64,000 nucleotides of DNA, taken from contig NC_037260.1 in the NCBI RefSeq assembly GCF_000002425.4, positions 11,999,463 through 12,063,462 of the forward strand. The letters run 5' to 3'. The position numbers and the translations under genes were made by a program. The stretch comes from Physcomitrium patens (Eukaryota; Streptophyta; Bryopsida; Funariales; Funariaceae). The notes beneath the pieces are model-generated. The model saw only the letters and a list, made by a program, of their open reading frames with translations, was not told where the DNA came from and searched no databases. This document shows, piece after piece, positions 11,419 through 22,752 of this stretch; position 1 is the stretch's first letter; every line of letters begins with the position of its first letter.

Positions 11419-12087
11419 ATGGGCGAAACTGGAATGAGTCATGCTATTGATACAAGAATATATAAAGATGAAGAAGAGGTTGATATTGGTTACAAGCAAC
11501 CAACAAATGAAAAGAATGGGTATAATCAACGAGTACATTTTGAAGATTATAGTGATAAGGAAATGGAAACCTTGAGCCATTATACTCGAAAGCATTGGGC
11601 AAGGGCAACTATTGAGGTATTGGTGAAAGTAGGAGATATAGATGAATCAATTGTTGCTTTAGTCGACCATGGTTCTGAAATAAATCTCATGTCTAAAGAT
11701 CTTTATAAGAAGCAAAAATGGCCAATTGATATGGAACATGGATGGGCAATACGAGCAGCTAATAGCACATGGGGCGAATTATATGGAGCTTGTCCAGATG
11801 TCAAAATTTGGATTGGGAATGTTGCGACGGAGCAACGTTTCTTTGTTCAAGATACAACGTCTTATCCGTTGATTTTAGGACAACCTTATATTACGACAAC
11901 ACGGATGGAAACAAAAGTACTTGACAATGGTTCTGCTTATGCAAGGGTACGTAGCGAGGATGAGAGAAAAGCTGTACAATTTCTAATAGTACCTCCTAAT
12001 CATGAACAGAATCGAGATAGGTTGAGGGAAAAACCATTGCCAAAGATTGTTGAAGGATTTAAGGATTTTAGGGAAGTACCACTGTAA
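11419..12087 (+). pseudogene. pol: D1 aspartic protease region
   Basis: A 222-codon open segment in the gag frame, starting 4 nt after the gag stop. The retropepsin-like fold is recognisable from VALVDHGSEINLMSKDLY, with the active-site triplet Asp-His-Gly instead of Asp-Ser/Thr-Gly, followed by YPLILGQPYI, the usual second signature. The segment ends with FLIVPPNHEQNRD-like sequence leading to RT. D2 (42866-43534) is nearly identical. It is intact as a frame, but the His at the second active-site position is unusual and may be either the family norm or damage. Confidence 0.75.
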
Positions 12088-12119
12088 AGCGAGATTATGG
12101 AGGTACAAAAGAGGAGGTA

Positions 12120-13680
12120 CTCTCGCGAGATGAAGGTACCTTTGATGCGAGTTTTATTGATATATTGGAGAATGGAAATATTATGTATAAAAAAGTTGAT
12201 GATTTTAAAAGAAAAGAAAGAAAAAGATTATATAATATTGAAAGAGAATTACGCAAGTTAGATACATTGTAAGTTAATGAGAGGATTTTAGGTGTTTATG
12301 AAGAAAATGGACTGGAAGATACATTGGAATTGATTACATCTATTGGGTTAGGGGATAATGATAAGATTGTTGAGATTCATTCAAGAGAGGTTTATACCAT
12401 ACTTGAATCTTTTCAAGCACCAGAAGTCACTATAGAGACAAGATATAAAATGGCAGATAAGAAAGTAAAGCCTGTTGCTGGACCATTACCAAAAGATTCT
12501 AAAGAACAAATGGAAGAAGCATCAAAAGAAGCAAGTTTAAGAGATCCAATGAGTATTGGACATTAGTTTACTAAAGAAACTTTTGAAGAATTGAAGATTG
12601 GTATTTTGGTTCTTTATTGCTGGAGGAAATTACTTGCTTCAAAAAGATGTTGGCTAAACAAGGTAGATCGTTTGCCTTTGAATCTCATGAAATTGAGTGT
12701 GTGGATCCGAATATTATAACACCTATGGTTATCTTCACTGTACCGCATGTACCTTGGAATCTAAGACCGATTCCAATACTGAGGGTACATTTACCTAAAT
12801 TGGTGGAACTATTAAAAGAAAAGATAAAGATGAAAATATTGAAACCCTCATTTGCACCGTATTCTAGTCGATGGTTTACAGTACCTAAGAAGAATGGGTC
12901 ACTACGGTTTATTCAAGATATGCAACCGGTGAATGCAGTAACTGTCAGAAATGCAGGAATTGGACCTATTGTGGATGAATTTACTGAGGCGTTTGCTGGA
13001 AAGGCGATCTATTCAATGGATGACTTGTATTCAAGTTATGATCAATTTCAACTTACCGAAGGAAGTAGAGATATGACAACAATGAGGACACCACTTGGAT
13101 TGGTTAGAATGTGCACTCTTCCTCAAGGCGCGACCAACTCAGTTGTGCATATGATGAATGGGATGAATAAGGTATTGAGAGATTTTATTCCAGAAAAGAC
13201 TATGCCTTTTCTGGATGATGTTCCTATAAAAGGGTGCAGAGAAGGAGACAAGGATGAAACTTTAGATACGAGGGAGTGTCGCAAATATGTTGTTAATCAT
13301 ATACAAGATTGTGAAAAGATTTTAACTCGGCTTGGAGAAGTTCATCTTACATTATCGGGTATGAAGTCCGTATTTGGAGTACGAGAGGTTGTGATTGTTG
13401 GACATTTATGTGGATCTTATGGAAGAAAATCAGATCTGATTAAAGTTGATGCAATTGGAAGGATGAAAGAGGATTGTGATTCTTTAACAGAGGTTTGCAG
13501 GTTTTTAGGTGCATGTGTATTTTATCGAATCTAGATCCCTCATTATGCTCACATAGCAGATCCTTTATATGAACTGTTATGCAAGGGTTACCGATTTAAA
13601 TAGGAAGAAAGGCATATTCAGGCAATGCAAAGATTGAAGAAATCATTGATATCACCTCTAATATTGAGGGAGGTTGATTA
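12120..13680 (+). pseudogene. pol: D1 linker and reverse transcriptase
   Basis: The linker (ELITSIGLGDNDKIVEIHSR, 12324-12566) is in a different frame from the RT (12617-13534), so a frameshift lies near 12600; D2 shares it. RT blocks are VPWNLRPIPIL, FTVPKKNGSLRFIQDMQPVN, AIYSMDDLYSSYDQFQL, LPQGATNSVVHMM and the catalytic TMPFLDDVPIKG. The thumb/connection follows (VCRFLGACVFYRI, then a stop). B1 cuts the protein at 13685 and it resumes at 31458. Its style (INDMQPVN-like strand, LPQGATNS) differs from ordinary plant chromoviruses and OTA elements. Confidence 0.8.
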
Positions 13681-13685
13681 TAAGT

Positions 13686-14461
13686 TGTGATTGATTGTTT
13701 TACTTATTCCGAAAGGAACCTCCCTGAATAAACCTGTATAGGGGAATTCGAACATGGGGAGTAACTAGTTGCTTGAGCGTTCACGTTAGGGTCACACAAT
13801 TAATTACCTCTAATGTTTCGTCACTATTTCCATTGTCTAAGCACATAGGAAAACGATAATCTCTCCTTTCACCTTATCACTCTCTTCATTGCAATAATTC
13901 AGTCATACCAATAACTGTTATTTCCACCAATATATCTTCACTCTTATAATCTCCAAATGTAATACTGCAACATCACAGCTTCAGCACACAATTACCCTCA
14001 TTCTATTTACTGGAATTCTTCACACAAAACTACCATTCACATTACAGTGTTTCACACAACTACAGATTCACTCTTTCTGTTGAACTACATTCAGATTTCA
14101 GCATTCAATCTCTCTTCTTCTCATTCAATAACATATAATTCCATTCACACTTTCATTCCATGATTCACTTCACAATATTCAGAAACTCTCAATACTCTTA
14201 TTTCAAAGAACATAACAACAAAAGAAAAGAGGTAGCACCAAGCTTACCCCGGCTCACACTATCACAGTAATGGTAGTTTCTTCCTCTCTCTCATCCTCTT
14301 TATCCTACCACGAGATACCAACTGCTACATCTCTAATGAAAACTGCTTTTCCTAACTATTCATCTATTTTAACTACTGAATTACCTTTCCAACAGTCATC
14401 TATCCATGTTTACACTATAAACTAAGTATCTACAAATTAGCAAATAACTACTTATTCTACA
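13686..14461 (-). repeat. B1 3' LTR (776 bp)
   Basis: Same length as the 5' LTR at 30677-31452 and highly similar to it. It starts TGTGATTGATTG and ends TTATTCTACA. A perfect 5-bp duplication TAAGT flanks B1 (13681-13685 and 31453-31457), and joining the flanks restores D1 pol as read in D2 at 45125-45145. A polypurine tract (AGGAGTGGGGCTA on the minus strand) lies just inside at 14462-14474. Confidence 0.95.
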
Positions 14462-14555
14462 TAGCCCCACTCCTAACTGTGCAGCATCCTCACAAACACC
14501 CAGTTCGAAATTGAACTGGTGACTCCTTAGCATTTTCCATATTCATTGCTACTGA

Positions 14556-16196
14556 TTACAATTCTAAAGTCACTTCTTCGTCTTCCCCGTCTGATACATT
14601 TATTGGAACTATGTTCAATCTGGCCGTTAAATCTTTATTAAGTGCTCTCAATTCACGGACTTGACTTTCCAATTGCAGAATTCAGATGTCGTTCGCCTCT
14701 AATTGGTATTGTTGTTGCTTCACCTTTTGTTCCAATTCGCCAATTGAACCTTCAATTGACCTTTGTGGCCGTCGAATGCTGACCAATTCTTCCTCCAATT
14801 TCTTTGCAACCTCCTTCAGAGTGTTGATCTCCCCTTGCATTTCCTCTATTTTCACTCTGAATTGGTCACTTATCATCTTCTTTTCCTGTTCCAAAGTCGC
14901 CTTCTTCGTCTGGTTCAATTCCAATTGTTGCTTCATTTTCTCAACTTCCAGTTTCGCTTGATTGAGAGAATTGGAGAATTCTTATTTCTGATGCGCCATT
15001 CTTTGGTGAAGGCGCTCTCTATCCTTTTCTCACGCTTGCTGTTTTATTCCAAAGGCATGCTCCAGTCTCCAATTGGCTTCTTTGGTGGCCCTATTCACCC
15101 GATCTTGTTCCAACAGTTTTTGACGTTGTTTTGCCTTTTCCCTCTTACACACCACCAATTGCTGCTTAAAATTCGTGTGATCAACCAATTCATTTGCCGT
15201 CTGCTGCAATTGGGATAATTGTACCAAAAATCACTCTTTCACACTGTTCTCCTCTGGTGTTCGATGTTCAATGTCGACTGGCCTATTGTCTCGCTGAGCC
15301 ATTGAACCCCTCTCTCGAACACTGATTGGTTCTCCCGCCTGCTAGCTTGTTTCTCCTGGTCCCCATGGAAGTGCCAATAAATTGCTCCTCGGTTTTGGTA
15401 GTACTGGAGCTGCTATCGTCTTCCCTTTCTCCGACAACGGTTGACTCAACTCATAAACAATTGCAGACTGTATATAGTTGGAACACAAAAGCGTTGCAAT
15501 TCTACCCAACCTGTGCTTGTAACTCAACTCTGCATGAATTCTGGTGGCCACGTACGCTGCCCAATTGAACACCATACCCTCGAAAGAGCCTATTATCGCA
15601 TATAATAATCGTTTAGCCCTATATGTCATATGTCTATTTAATTCCAATCTCTTCTGAATGAAGCGTATCCACTCCATCAATTTTGGTGTAAGTGCATCCG
15701 CCGTCTGCCATCCTTGATTCCTTTCTAGTGACGTCATACCTCCTTTAAAATAACTCCCCGGATTGAAGTCTGAAAATTCTTCTGCGCCAACTGCTAACTC
15801 TCCTATTGGTAACTGTAATGCCTTATGCAAGGTATTCTCAACAATTCTCAAAGTCCTCTCTTTTACAACACTCGAACCATCCTCAGGATCATAGTTCGTC
15901 AAGAATTCTTCCAATAGTTCTACATCGATTGATGGTAAATTGTCTGCCGCTTGCAGAAAAGGATAAAGCTGCGCACTTCTAAAGTCCTTCTGCCGCGTTG
16001 CATTCCAGCAAATTTCTAACCGCATGGGTTCCATATTTGTGAGTATACAAAGAAAAAGCTCATCCATATTATTCCTTGACCTCACCCTTCTACCCTCTTC
16101 TTCCTTCTCTGAGGCTCTCTTCACCTTCTTCCTCGACATTATAAAGCTCTGCGTATTCGCACAAATACTATGATATGCCGTGAACTCTCCACTCAC
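14556..16196 (-). pseudogene. B1 extra 3' ORF: helical domain plus long coiled coil
   Basis: One minus-strand frame of 546 codons runs from ATG 16196 (or the ATG at 16139, MSRKKVKRASEKEEEGRR) to TAA 14556, broken only by five in-frame stops (about 15342, 15230, 15010, 14980, 14682), all explicable as CAG/CGA/CAA-to-stop. Residues 1-45 are basic and charged. Residues 45-250 look like a helical globular domain (LLEEFLTNYDPEDG, TLHKALQLPIGELAVG, YRAKRLLYAIIGSFEG). From about residue 320 a coiled coil rich in Gln/Glu/Lys runs to the acidic end (VSDGEDEEVTLEL). It lies between integrase and the 3' LTR, where Athila keeps its env-like ORF, but no membrane segment is visible. The function is unknown. 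B0 keeps the C-terminal part. Confidence 0.75.
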
Positions 16197-16447
16197 GAAC
16201 TATGCTTAAACAATTCTAGATAAAATACTGAAGACAGCTACACAGAGTGCCCCTCTCCTAACTGTTTAACCAGTTATGAAACAAGAATCCCTAATCTTGA
16301 TTGCTGATGTTCTAATACACTAATCAACCGCCGTCATTTGCCTCCGATTAGACACTTATAATGGCAGACAAGTCATCATGAACGGCACGTCTGCCCCCTC
16401 CAATCTTGATAAACCTGCCCCCGGGTTTATGTATAATACAGGCGTAG

Positions 16448-17080
16448 TCAGTTTCCATTGATACGGGTTGTGAATTTGGTTCCCGTGAAATCTTCCAATT
16501 GGACGGAACCATTGGGAAAGGCTGCCAATATGCGATAGGGTCCATGCCACCGAATTTGAAATTTTTCTGGAAAATTGTGAAAACGGTTGTCGTATAGCAA
16601 GATAAGATCATTGGGCATAAATGATTTTGTGCGGAGTTTACTATCGTAATAACTCTTCCGGTGACGCTGAATAGCTTCCATGGTCATCAAAGCCGAAGCC
16701 CTAATCTCATCTAATTTTTCCAATTCTGTTAACCGATATTGGAGAGATTCTTTGTTATCCAACCGTTCTTCCAATGCAATTCTTAAACTGAGAACCTCCA
16801 ATTCTATTGGTAAGATGGCCTCCTGCCCGTATACTAATTGAAAAGGTGTGGAATTGGTCATTACTTTTTACGCAGTTTGATATGCCCACAATGCTGCAAA
16901 TAATTTAGTATCCCAGTCGGTTCCCGCTCTTGAAATAGTCTTTGTTAAAATTTTACAAAGGATACCGTTGGTCTTTTCGGTCTGTCCATTCGCACGTGGA
17001 TGATAAGGGGTAGTTTTTCGATGCTTGATCTCATACTTCGTTGTCAATGCTTCAATGGTTGCATTAATAAAATGGGTTCC
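16448..17080 (-). pseudogene. pol: B1 integrase, second part
   Basis: Continues the integrase after the A1 insertion: HFINATIEALTTKYEIKHRK, then PYHPRANGQTEKTNG with the catalytic Glu, a stop at about 16866, and MTNSTPFQLVYGQEAILPIE. The C-terminal domain (MPNDLILLYDNRFHNFPEKF, RWHGPYRI) follows. Joining 23622 to 17080 restores SDRGTHFINA with a GTTCC target duplication, so the protein was split by A1. No chromodomain follows; the next frame is the extra 3' ORF. Confidence 0.9.
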
Positions 17081-17205
17081 TGTCACGGACACAAAATACA
17101 GACTTGAAATCTAACAAGAAGTTCAAGAAGAAGTCGCAGAACTAGATTAAACAGATGAGTACGAGAACAACACCAGAAAGGTGAGTTAGAACTCGAAGAG
17201 ATGTG

Positions 17206-17248
17206 TTGTCGAGACTGAAGAACTCTTCAGCCTCGATCCCTATATATA
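17206..17248 (-). promoter_or_regulatory. A1 LTR core promoter: TATA box and predicted transcript start
   Basis: TATATATA occupies 17241-17248 on the minus strand. Thirty-two nt downstream the sequence AGTCTCGACAA (17216-17206) begins, at the position where RNA should start. It is the exact complement of the primer site at 22986-22996. In the 5' LTR copy the box is at 23159-23166 and the start sequence at 23134-23124, with one substitution (CCAGACT for CGAGACT on the plus strand). An inverted repeat spans the start site. Confidence 0.7.
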
Positions 17249-17254
17249 CTCCTA

Positions 17255-17690
17255 CTTAGGAAGCTTCTCGAGCTACTTCTATTAACTAGGAAGCTTTTAG
17301 AAGGTTCCAGAGGCTTCCTTTCTAGAAGGTTCTAAAAACTTCTTGAGCTACTTCTATTAACTAAGAAGCTTCTAGAAAGTTTCAGGGGATTCCTTTCTAG
17401 AAGCTTCTAGAAACTTCTCTTCTAGAAGGTTTCAGAGACTTCCTTTCTAGAAGCTTCTAGAAACTTCTCTCTAAAAGGTTCCAGAGGCTTCTCTTCTAGA
17501 AGGTTCCAGAGACTTCCTTTCTAAAAGCTTCTAGAAACTTCTCTTCTAGAAGGTTCCAGAGACTTCTTTTCTAGAAGCTTCTAGAAACTTCTCTCTAAAA
17601 GGTTCCAGAGGCTTCTCTTCTAGAAGGTTCCAGAGGCTTGTTTTCTAGAAGGTTCTAGAAACTTCTCTCTAGAAAGTTCTAAGGAATATG
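17255..17690 (-). promoter_or_regulatory. Heat-shock-element array in the A1 LTR U3
   Basis: U3 is built from tandem variants of TTCTAGAAGCTTCTAGAA and TTCTAGAAGGTTCCAGAG. The first is TTCnnGAAnnTTCnnGAA, the canonical heat-shock element. Perfect 18-bp copies are at 17395-17412, 17445-17462 and 17569-17586, with many one-mismatch copies between. The same array fills U3 of the 5' LTR (about 23175-23610) and a shorter one is in A2 (63120-63370). By family knowledge such arrays bind HSF factors and make promoters heat-inducible, as in the Copia element ONSEN; inducibility here is inference. Confidence 0.8.
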
Positions 17691-17699
17691 TCCCTAACA

Positions 17700-17715
17700 T
17701 CATCCCCTCCTTTAG
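17700..17715 (-). other. A1 polypurine tract
   Basis: The minus strand reads CTAAAGGAGGGGATGA immediately before the 3' LTR start TGTTAGGG. This is the expected plus-strand DNA primer site. Confidence 0.8.
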
Positions 17716-17746
17716 CTTCGAGGTCTTTGAGAAGCAATGTTGTTGA

Positions 17747-18100
17747 TCAGTACCAATGCAAGAAAATGAAGATATGTCGCATAACTTCTGCTATGAACTC
17801 CAACTGTTGTTCACGAGGCAAGTGGTTCATCGACCCTTGAAGCCAACGGTAGTGGCCCATGCCTTCGACTTCTGACCAAGCATGAACTTCCATGTCCTCA
17901 TTGTGAAATTCTCCTGCAAACACGCCTTCTGGTTGACCATAGTAAGCAGGCTTGATCTCAAATACGATCACCAGTGATCGGTTACTCGGTATCCTCCGTC
18001 GTCGTCGTGGTACATGTAGTTCTTCATCTCGGGGTCGCCTTCGTGAGCTACTCGGTTGCGATACTCTGATTGGCATAGTATCTATCTCTTGGCTATCCAT
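17747..18100 (-). CDS. A1 small 3' ORF of unknown function (HYRWL ORF)
   Basis: Open frame of 117 codons from ATG 18100, starting 116 nt after the pol stop and ending 47 nt before the 3' LTR. The N-terminus is basic (SQPSSSRRRPRDEELHVPRR), followed by SLVIVFEIKPAYYGQPEGVF and a conserved core MGHYRWLQGSMNHLPREQ. The end is hydrophobic (IFIFLHW). C1 and C2 encode homologues in the same place (140 codons, HYRWLRGPINHLRREQ). Pol of A and C has diverged well beyond what neutral copies would tolerate, so retention of this ORF argues that it is a real protein. I recognise no domain; a nuclear or RNA-binding role is only suggested by the basic N-terminus. Confidence 0.75.
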   Translation of the reverse strand: MDSQEIDTMPIRVSQPSSSRRRPRDEELHVPRRRRRIPSNRSLVIVFEIKPAYYGQPEGVFAGEFHNEDMEVHAWSEVEGMGHYRWLQGSMNHLPREQQLEFIAEVMRHIFIFLHWY

Positions 18101-18216
18101 ATCAAAAGACCAAACTACGATCTATTTTGGAAAAAATAACTACATCAACTATGAATTTTGCTGGTGCTCTCTTCTTTTCTTATATTGTTGGGAGAACAAG
18201 CTTCAGAAAGAAGCTA

Positions 18217-21200
18217 TCATCGAATTGATTTAGATTTATCGGGATGTCGTTGATGAAACTCCTGTACTTTTTGTGGCGCATTCGTAAGATTTTCAGCTGG
18301 CTCCCACGTTCGCTCATTAATGTCATAACCACACCAATGAACAAGATATTCTAACTTTCCCCACCTTCGCTGTGAATCCAATACCTTTTCAACCTCGTAT
18401 TCTTCGTGGTTCTTGATTTCAATACTAGGTGGCGGACATTGCACTCTTCCAGAAAAAGATGACTCTCGATAAGGTTCCAACAGAGAAACATGAAAGACTG
18501 GATGTACCTTCATAGAAGCCGGTAACTCCAGCCGGTATGCTACTGGATTAATTTGCTTCTGGATGATAAATGGTCCCAATCTTCGATAGTCCAACTTATC
18601 ACATGGTCGCTTGGTCTTGATATTTCGTCGAAGAAGCCAGGCTTTGTCTCCAACTTTGAAAGTAGGTGCTGGATTCCGAAATCTATCTGCAGACGTCTTA
18701 TAGGATTCTTTAGCGGATTGTAATTGAAGCTTCAACATAGTTTGAAGCTCTGATAGTTGCTTCGCAAATCCTTCAGCTGTTGGATTGTTATTTGTTGACA
18801 GACTCAATAAATCAAGCTTTGGATGATATCCATAGTTAGAAAAGAATGGTGTTTGTTGAGTCGACGCATGGAGGGTGTTGTTATATGCAAACTCGGCTAG
18901 CGGTAGATATGCAGTCCAATCGTCTTGTTGATAGTTGATGCTGCATCGTAAGTACTGCTCCAAGACTTGGTTCACCCGTTCCATTTGGCCATCAGTTTGA
19001 GGATGAAAAGCTGAAGAAAGCTTGATATCCACCTTCAATATTCCAAAGAGAGATCTCCAAAACTTTGACACGAACTGGGTACCTCAATCTGATATGATAT
19101 CATCTGGTAGTCCATGATATCGATACACATTATCGAGAAAGAGTCTTGCTGTGACTTCACTGGACGATGTCTTCTTACAAGGAACAAAGTGTGCCATCTT
19201 CTTAAGCCGATCTGCCACGACAAAGATGCTGTCAAATGAGTTTGATGATGGCAAGTCCGTGATGAAGTCCATAGAAATTGAAGACCATGGTCGACGTGGA
19301 ATTGGCAATGGCTGTAGAAGTCCATAAGGGCGATGCTGAGGATTCTTAAATCTTGAACAGATGTCACAAGAGAGGACAAAATCTTTCACATCCTTCCACA
19401 TTTGGGGCCACCAAAAATCTCGGGAAATAAGCTCCGAGGTCTTGTTGAATCCAAAATGTCCCGCAGCTGGAAAATCATGGCGAGATTGAAGAACTCGGAG
19501 TCGTGCTAGTCCTTTTGAAATGTACAATCGCTCTTCAAAGTATAAAAGATCTCCCTCCACCTTGAACTTGTCGTCATTGGTACGTTGCTTGATATCAATG
19601 GCTACTGAATCTTTAATGGTCATAGCACGTACCTGGTTTAGGAAGTCAGCATCAAATGATACAATAGTAGCACAAAGTTGAAATCTCTCTGGCTTCAATA
19701 ACGTTGTACATTGTTGATCAAACGCTGCTTCTCCAGCCTTTGGTGCAAGATACGATCTCCTTGATAAAGCATCAGATAGTCCTTGCTGCCTTCCAGGTCG
19801 ATAAGTGATAACAAAATCGAATCTAGATAGCGACATATTCCACCGAGCTTGACGCCAATTTAAAACTCGAGCCGTCATGAAATACTCCAAATTCTTGTGA
19901 TCCGTATATATGGTTACTGGATGTACAGCTCCTTCAAGAAAGTGATGCCATTCTTCGAAAGAATCCACTATAGCAAGAAGTTCCTTATCGTGGATCTCAT
20001 AATTGATTTCAACAGCAGAGAACTTTTGAGAATAGAATGCAACTGGATGGAGCTTCTTATCTTCACTCATTTGTGAAAGCACAGCTCCCAAAGCAAAATC
20101 TGAAGCATCAATTTCTAAATAGAAGGCCTTTGTAAAGTCTGGATGTACCAAAATTGGAGCTGTAGTAAATGCTGTCTTCAAATCTTGAAACGCCTTCTCC
20201 GTCAAAGGTCCCCATTCCAACTTAGCCTTGCATGTTAATCGAGTGAGAGGAGCAGCAACTTGAGAATAATTCTTGATGAAGATCCGATAGAAGTTAGCAA
20301 AACCAAGAAAGCATTGTACGTCTCTAACCGTCTTCGGAACCTCCCAAGACATGATTGCTTCTATTTTCTTGGGGTCCATCTTCAAACCTTCTGTAGTCGC
20401 AATGAACCCCAAAAATTCCATCTCCGTCTAGTGAAATAAACACTTTTCTAATTTGGCATATAGTCCTCGCTTGCGTAGTTTTTTCAAGACCAAACGAACA
20501 TGCTCTTCAAGCTCTTCCTCATTTTTAGAGAATATTAGAATATCGTCCAAGTAGATGACAACAAAATCGTCGAGATGTTCTCGAAAGATGTCATTCATCA
20601 TATGTTGGAAAACTGCTAGAGCATTGGTAAGACCAAAAGGCATGACATTATATTCAAAATGACCATACCTTGTACGGAATGCTGTCTTCTACTCATCTCC
20701 TTCCTTGATTCGTACGACATTATAAGCTCTCCTTAGATCAATTTTTGTAAAGATCTTCGTACGTCCAAGTTGTTCTAAGAGACTAGAAATCAAGGGTAAT
20801 GGGTAACGATTTTTCTTTGTTACCTTTTTGAGGCCTCGATAGTCCACACACATCCGTAATGATCCATCTTTCTTCTTCACAAATAAGATGGGTGCTCCAG
20901 CTGATGATTTTGAATGACGAATGAAGTTTTTGGCTAGATTTTCGTCGATGTACTTTCGTAACTCTACCAACTCCGTTTGCGATAGATTGTAGATTGGGCC
21001 AAAAGGTGGTTGTGCTCCTTCTTGCAAGTCTATGGTACAATCATATGGTCGGTGTTCCGGTAGTATGTCGGCATTCTTCTTTTGAAACACGTCTTCAAAA
21101 TCTTTATATTGCTCCGGTATACTTGCTGTTGAGATCTTCTCCTCGGTAGTTGGAGCCGCATAAATGACAAATGGAGTGCCTTCCTTAGATGATCTTATAA

Positions 21201-21687
21201 ACGCTCTTGCTCCAATGAATAAGGATTTTTTTTTTCGAGGTTTTTTACTAGGTTTTTTCTTGGGTGGTTTTGTGGGAAAAGTCATCTTCCGCAACCTCCA
21301 ATCTATCAATGGATTATGTTTTTCCAACCAAGAAAGACCAAGAATAATAGGATTTGATGGGGTTCTAATAATATTAAAAATAATATGACTACTATGGTCT
21401 TTAAACGTTACTTCTATAGGTTTTGATTCATGGGTGATGCTACCAAACAATAAAGGTCGTCCATCTATGACCTCAACATGAACAGGTTTTGATTTTTGTA
21501 CTAAAGGGATCTTATGACGCTTTGCAAATTCTTCGTCTAAAAAACAAGCAGATGCTCCTGAGTCTAGTAGTGCTAAGGTTCTCAGTTTTTGAGGGCCGAT
21601 AAACAGAGGGATTGTACAATAAAGTACAGGTTGGGCAGAAAGAAAGGAACCTGATTGTTGTTGGGATATTTCATTGTCTAGCCGCAC
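18217..21687 (-). pseudogene. pol: A1 pol: protease, RT, RNase H, integrase, chromodomain
   Basis: A single minus-strand frame of 1,157 codons with only three stops (just below 20689, about 20425, and 19081 in SD*GTQF). Domains in order: retropepsin LALLDSGASACFLDEEF (intact DSG); RT with [34 protein letters not shown] and [11 protein letters not shown] (YLDD); RNase H YLEIDASDFALGAVL, HDKELLAIVDSF, YTDHKNLEYF; integrase HHCC (HDFPAAGHFG...CDIC); core [14 protein letters not shown] and HPQTDGQMERVNQ (complete D,D,E). The C-terminal domain has VHPVFHVSLLEPY and ends in a chromodomain (EYEVEKVLDSQRRWGKLEYL, WCGYDINERTWEP). The gag frame differs from pol, implying a frameshift or separate start; the upstream end has no obvious ATG. 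It is the best-preserved pol here. Confidence 0.93.
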
Positions 21688-21699
21688 GGTTCCTACTGT

Positions 21700-22718
21700 G
21701 GCTGGGCATCCTTGTTTTCCTGAACAAATACTCCCTTAGTCTTGACTATGCCTCGATTTTACTTTTTGGGGCAGTTTCCGACTTTGTCGCCTTCTCCACC
21801 TCAATACAAGCATAAATTTTCCTCCATACGTTGCTTTTTTTCTTCTATAGTAAGAGATTTGATACGTACCGCATCAATTTACATGTCTTCCACCTCTAAA
21901 TACGAATTCACACCGCTTGCCGACATAGTTGGAGCATGACGAATTGTATGTTGTCTTGAGCGTTGGTCTTGGCGACGTTGGAATAGGCGATTATCGCACT
22001 TCACAGCTTGGCTAATGGCTTCATTGAGCGTTCGTGGATCAGGAAGAGTTAACAGAAAATCCTTCACATCATCTCTTAAATCCCAATAGAATTGACTCAT
22101 CAACGCTTCTTCATTCCAATTGATATTGCATACTAATTGCCTGAAATCCGAAGCATAGACTGATGTAGAACGCATCCCTTGTTGTAGCAACCGGATCTTT
22201 GTTGTAGTCCATCGAACCTTATCGTGTTCACCAAATGCTTCCGCAAATTCTTCCAAAAAGGTTTCGAAATTGTTTAATATGGATGATCGTTTCTCATACA
22301 AAAGAGCAAACCATGATAGAGCTTGTTTCGTAAGTAAGGTTCCAACAAGCCCAACACATGACTCCTCCGTTGGATATCGTTCAGGCTATAAAACTGTTAT
22401 CAACCTGATTTGATTGACAAATCCTCGAAACTTGGAACATGTTCCATCAAACTTATCTGGAAGGCTAACTCGAGGCTCCTTATGTTGTAGAACTAGTGGT
22501 TCTTGTCGAACCTGAGGTAAAGTTGTTTCTCCAAGTGCCGAAATTTGAGGCTGGTGTAGTTTAGATTGTGCTATCCTAGATACTCCATCATTATGAAGCC
22601 TTGCCACCACTCCTTCAATCTCTGCAGTTCTTTGTAATAACGTAGCGAGGGCATTCATAATAGCATCTAACTTAGACTCCGAACTTTCTGTCATACTAAT
22701 GTCTTGACCTCCGGCCAT
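21700..22718 (-). pseudogene. gag: A1 gag
   Basis: Starts at ATG 22718 (MAGGQDISMTESSESKL) or 22694. Blocks are PRVSLPDKFDGTCSKFRGFV, a capsid core (QALSWFALLYEKRSSILNNF, FEAFGEHDK-like), NEAISQAVKCDNRLFQRR, and a zinc knuckle near 21790 (CLY*GGEGDKVGNC). In the knuckle the second Cys codon has become TGA and the His is Asp. A further stop (TAG) is at 22386. It would form the particle shell and bind element RNA. The C2 homologue at 60508 shares the PEKFDGTRSKFQGF block. Confidence 0.85.
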
Positions 22719-22752
22719 TCTAAAAGAAGGACAAAAATGACCCTATAAGAGG

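Larger units (their letters stand above)
17081..17699 (-). repeat. A1 3' LTR (619 bp)
   Basis: On the plus strand it runs TGTCACGGACAC to GTCCCTAACA. Its 619-bp length equals that of the 5' LTR at 22999-23617. A perfect duplication GTTCC flanks A1 (17076-17080 and 23618-23622). On the element strand the LTR begins TGTTAGGGACAT and ends GTGACA. Confidence 0.97.
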
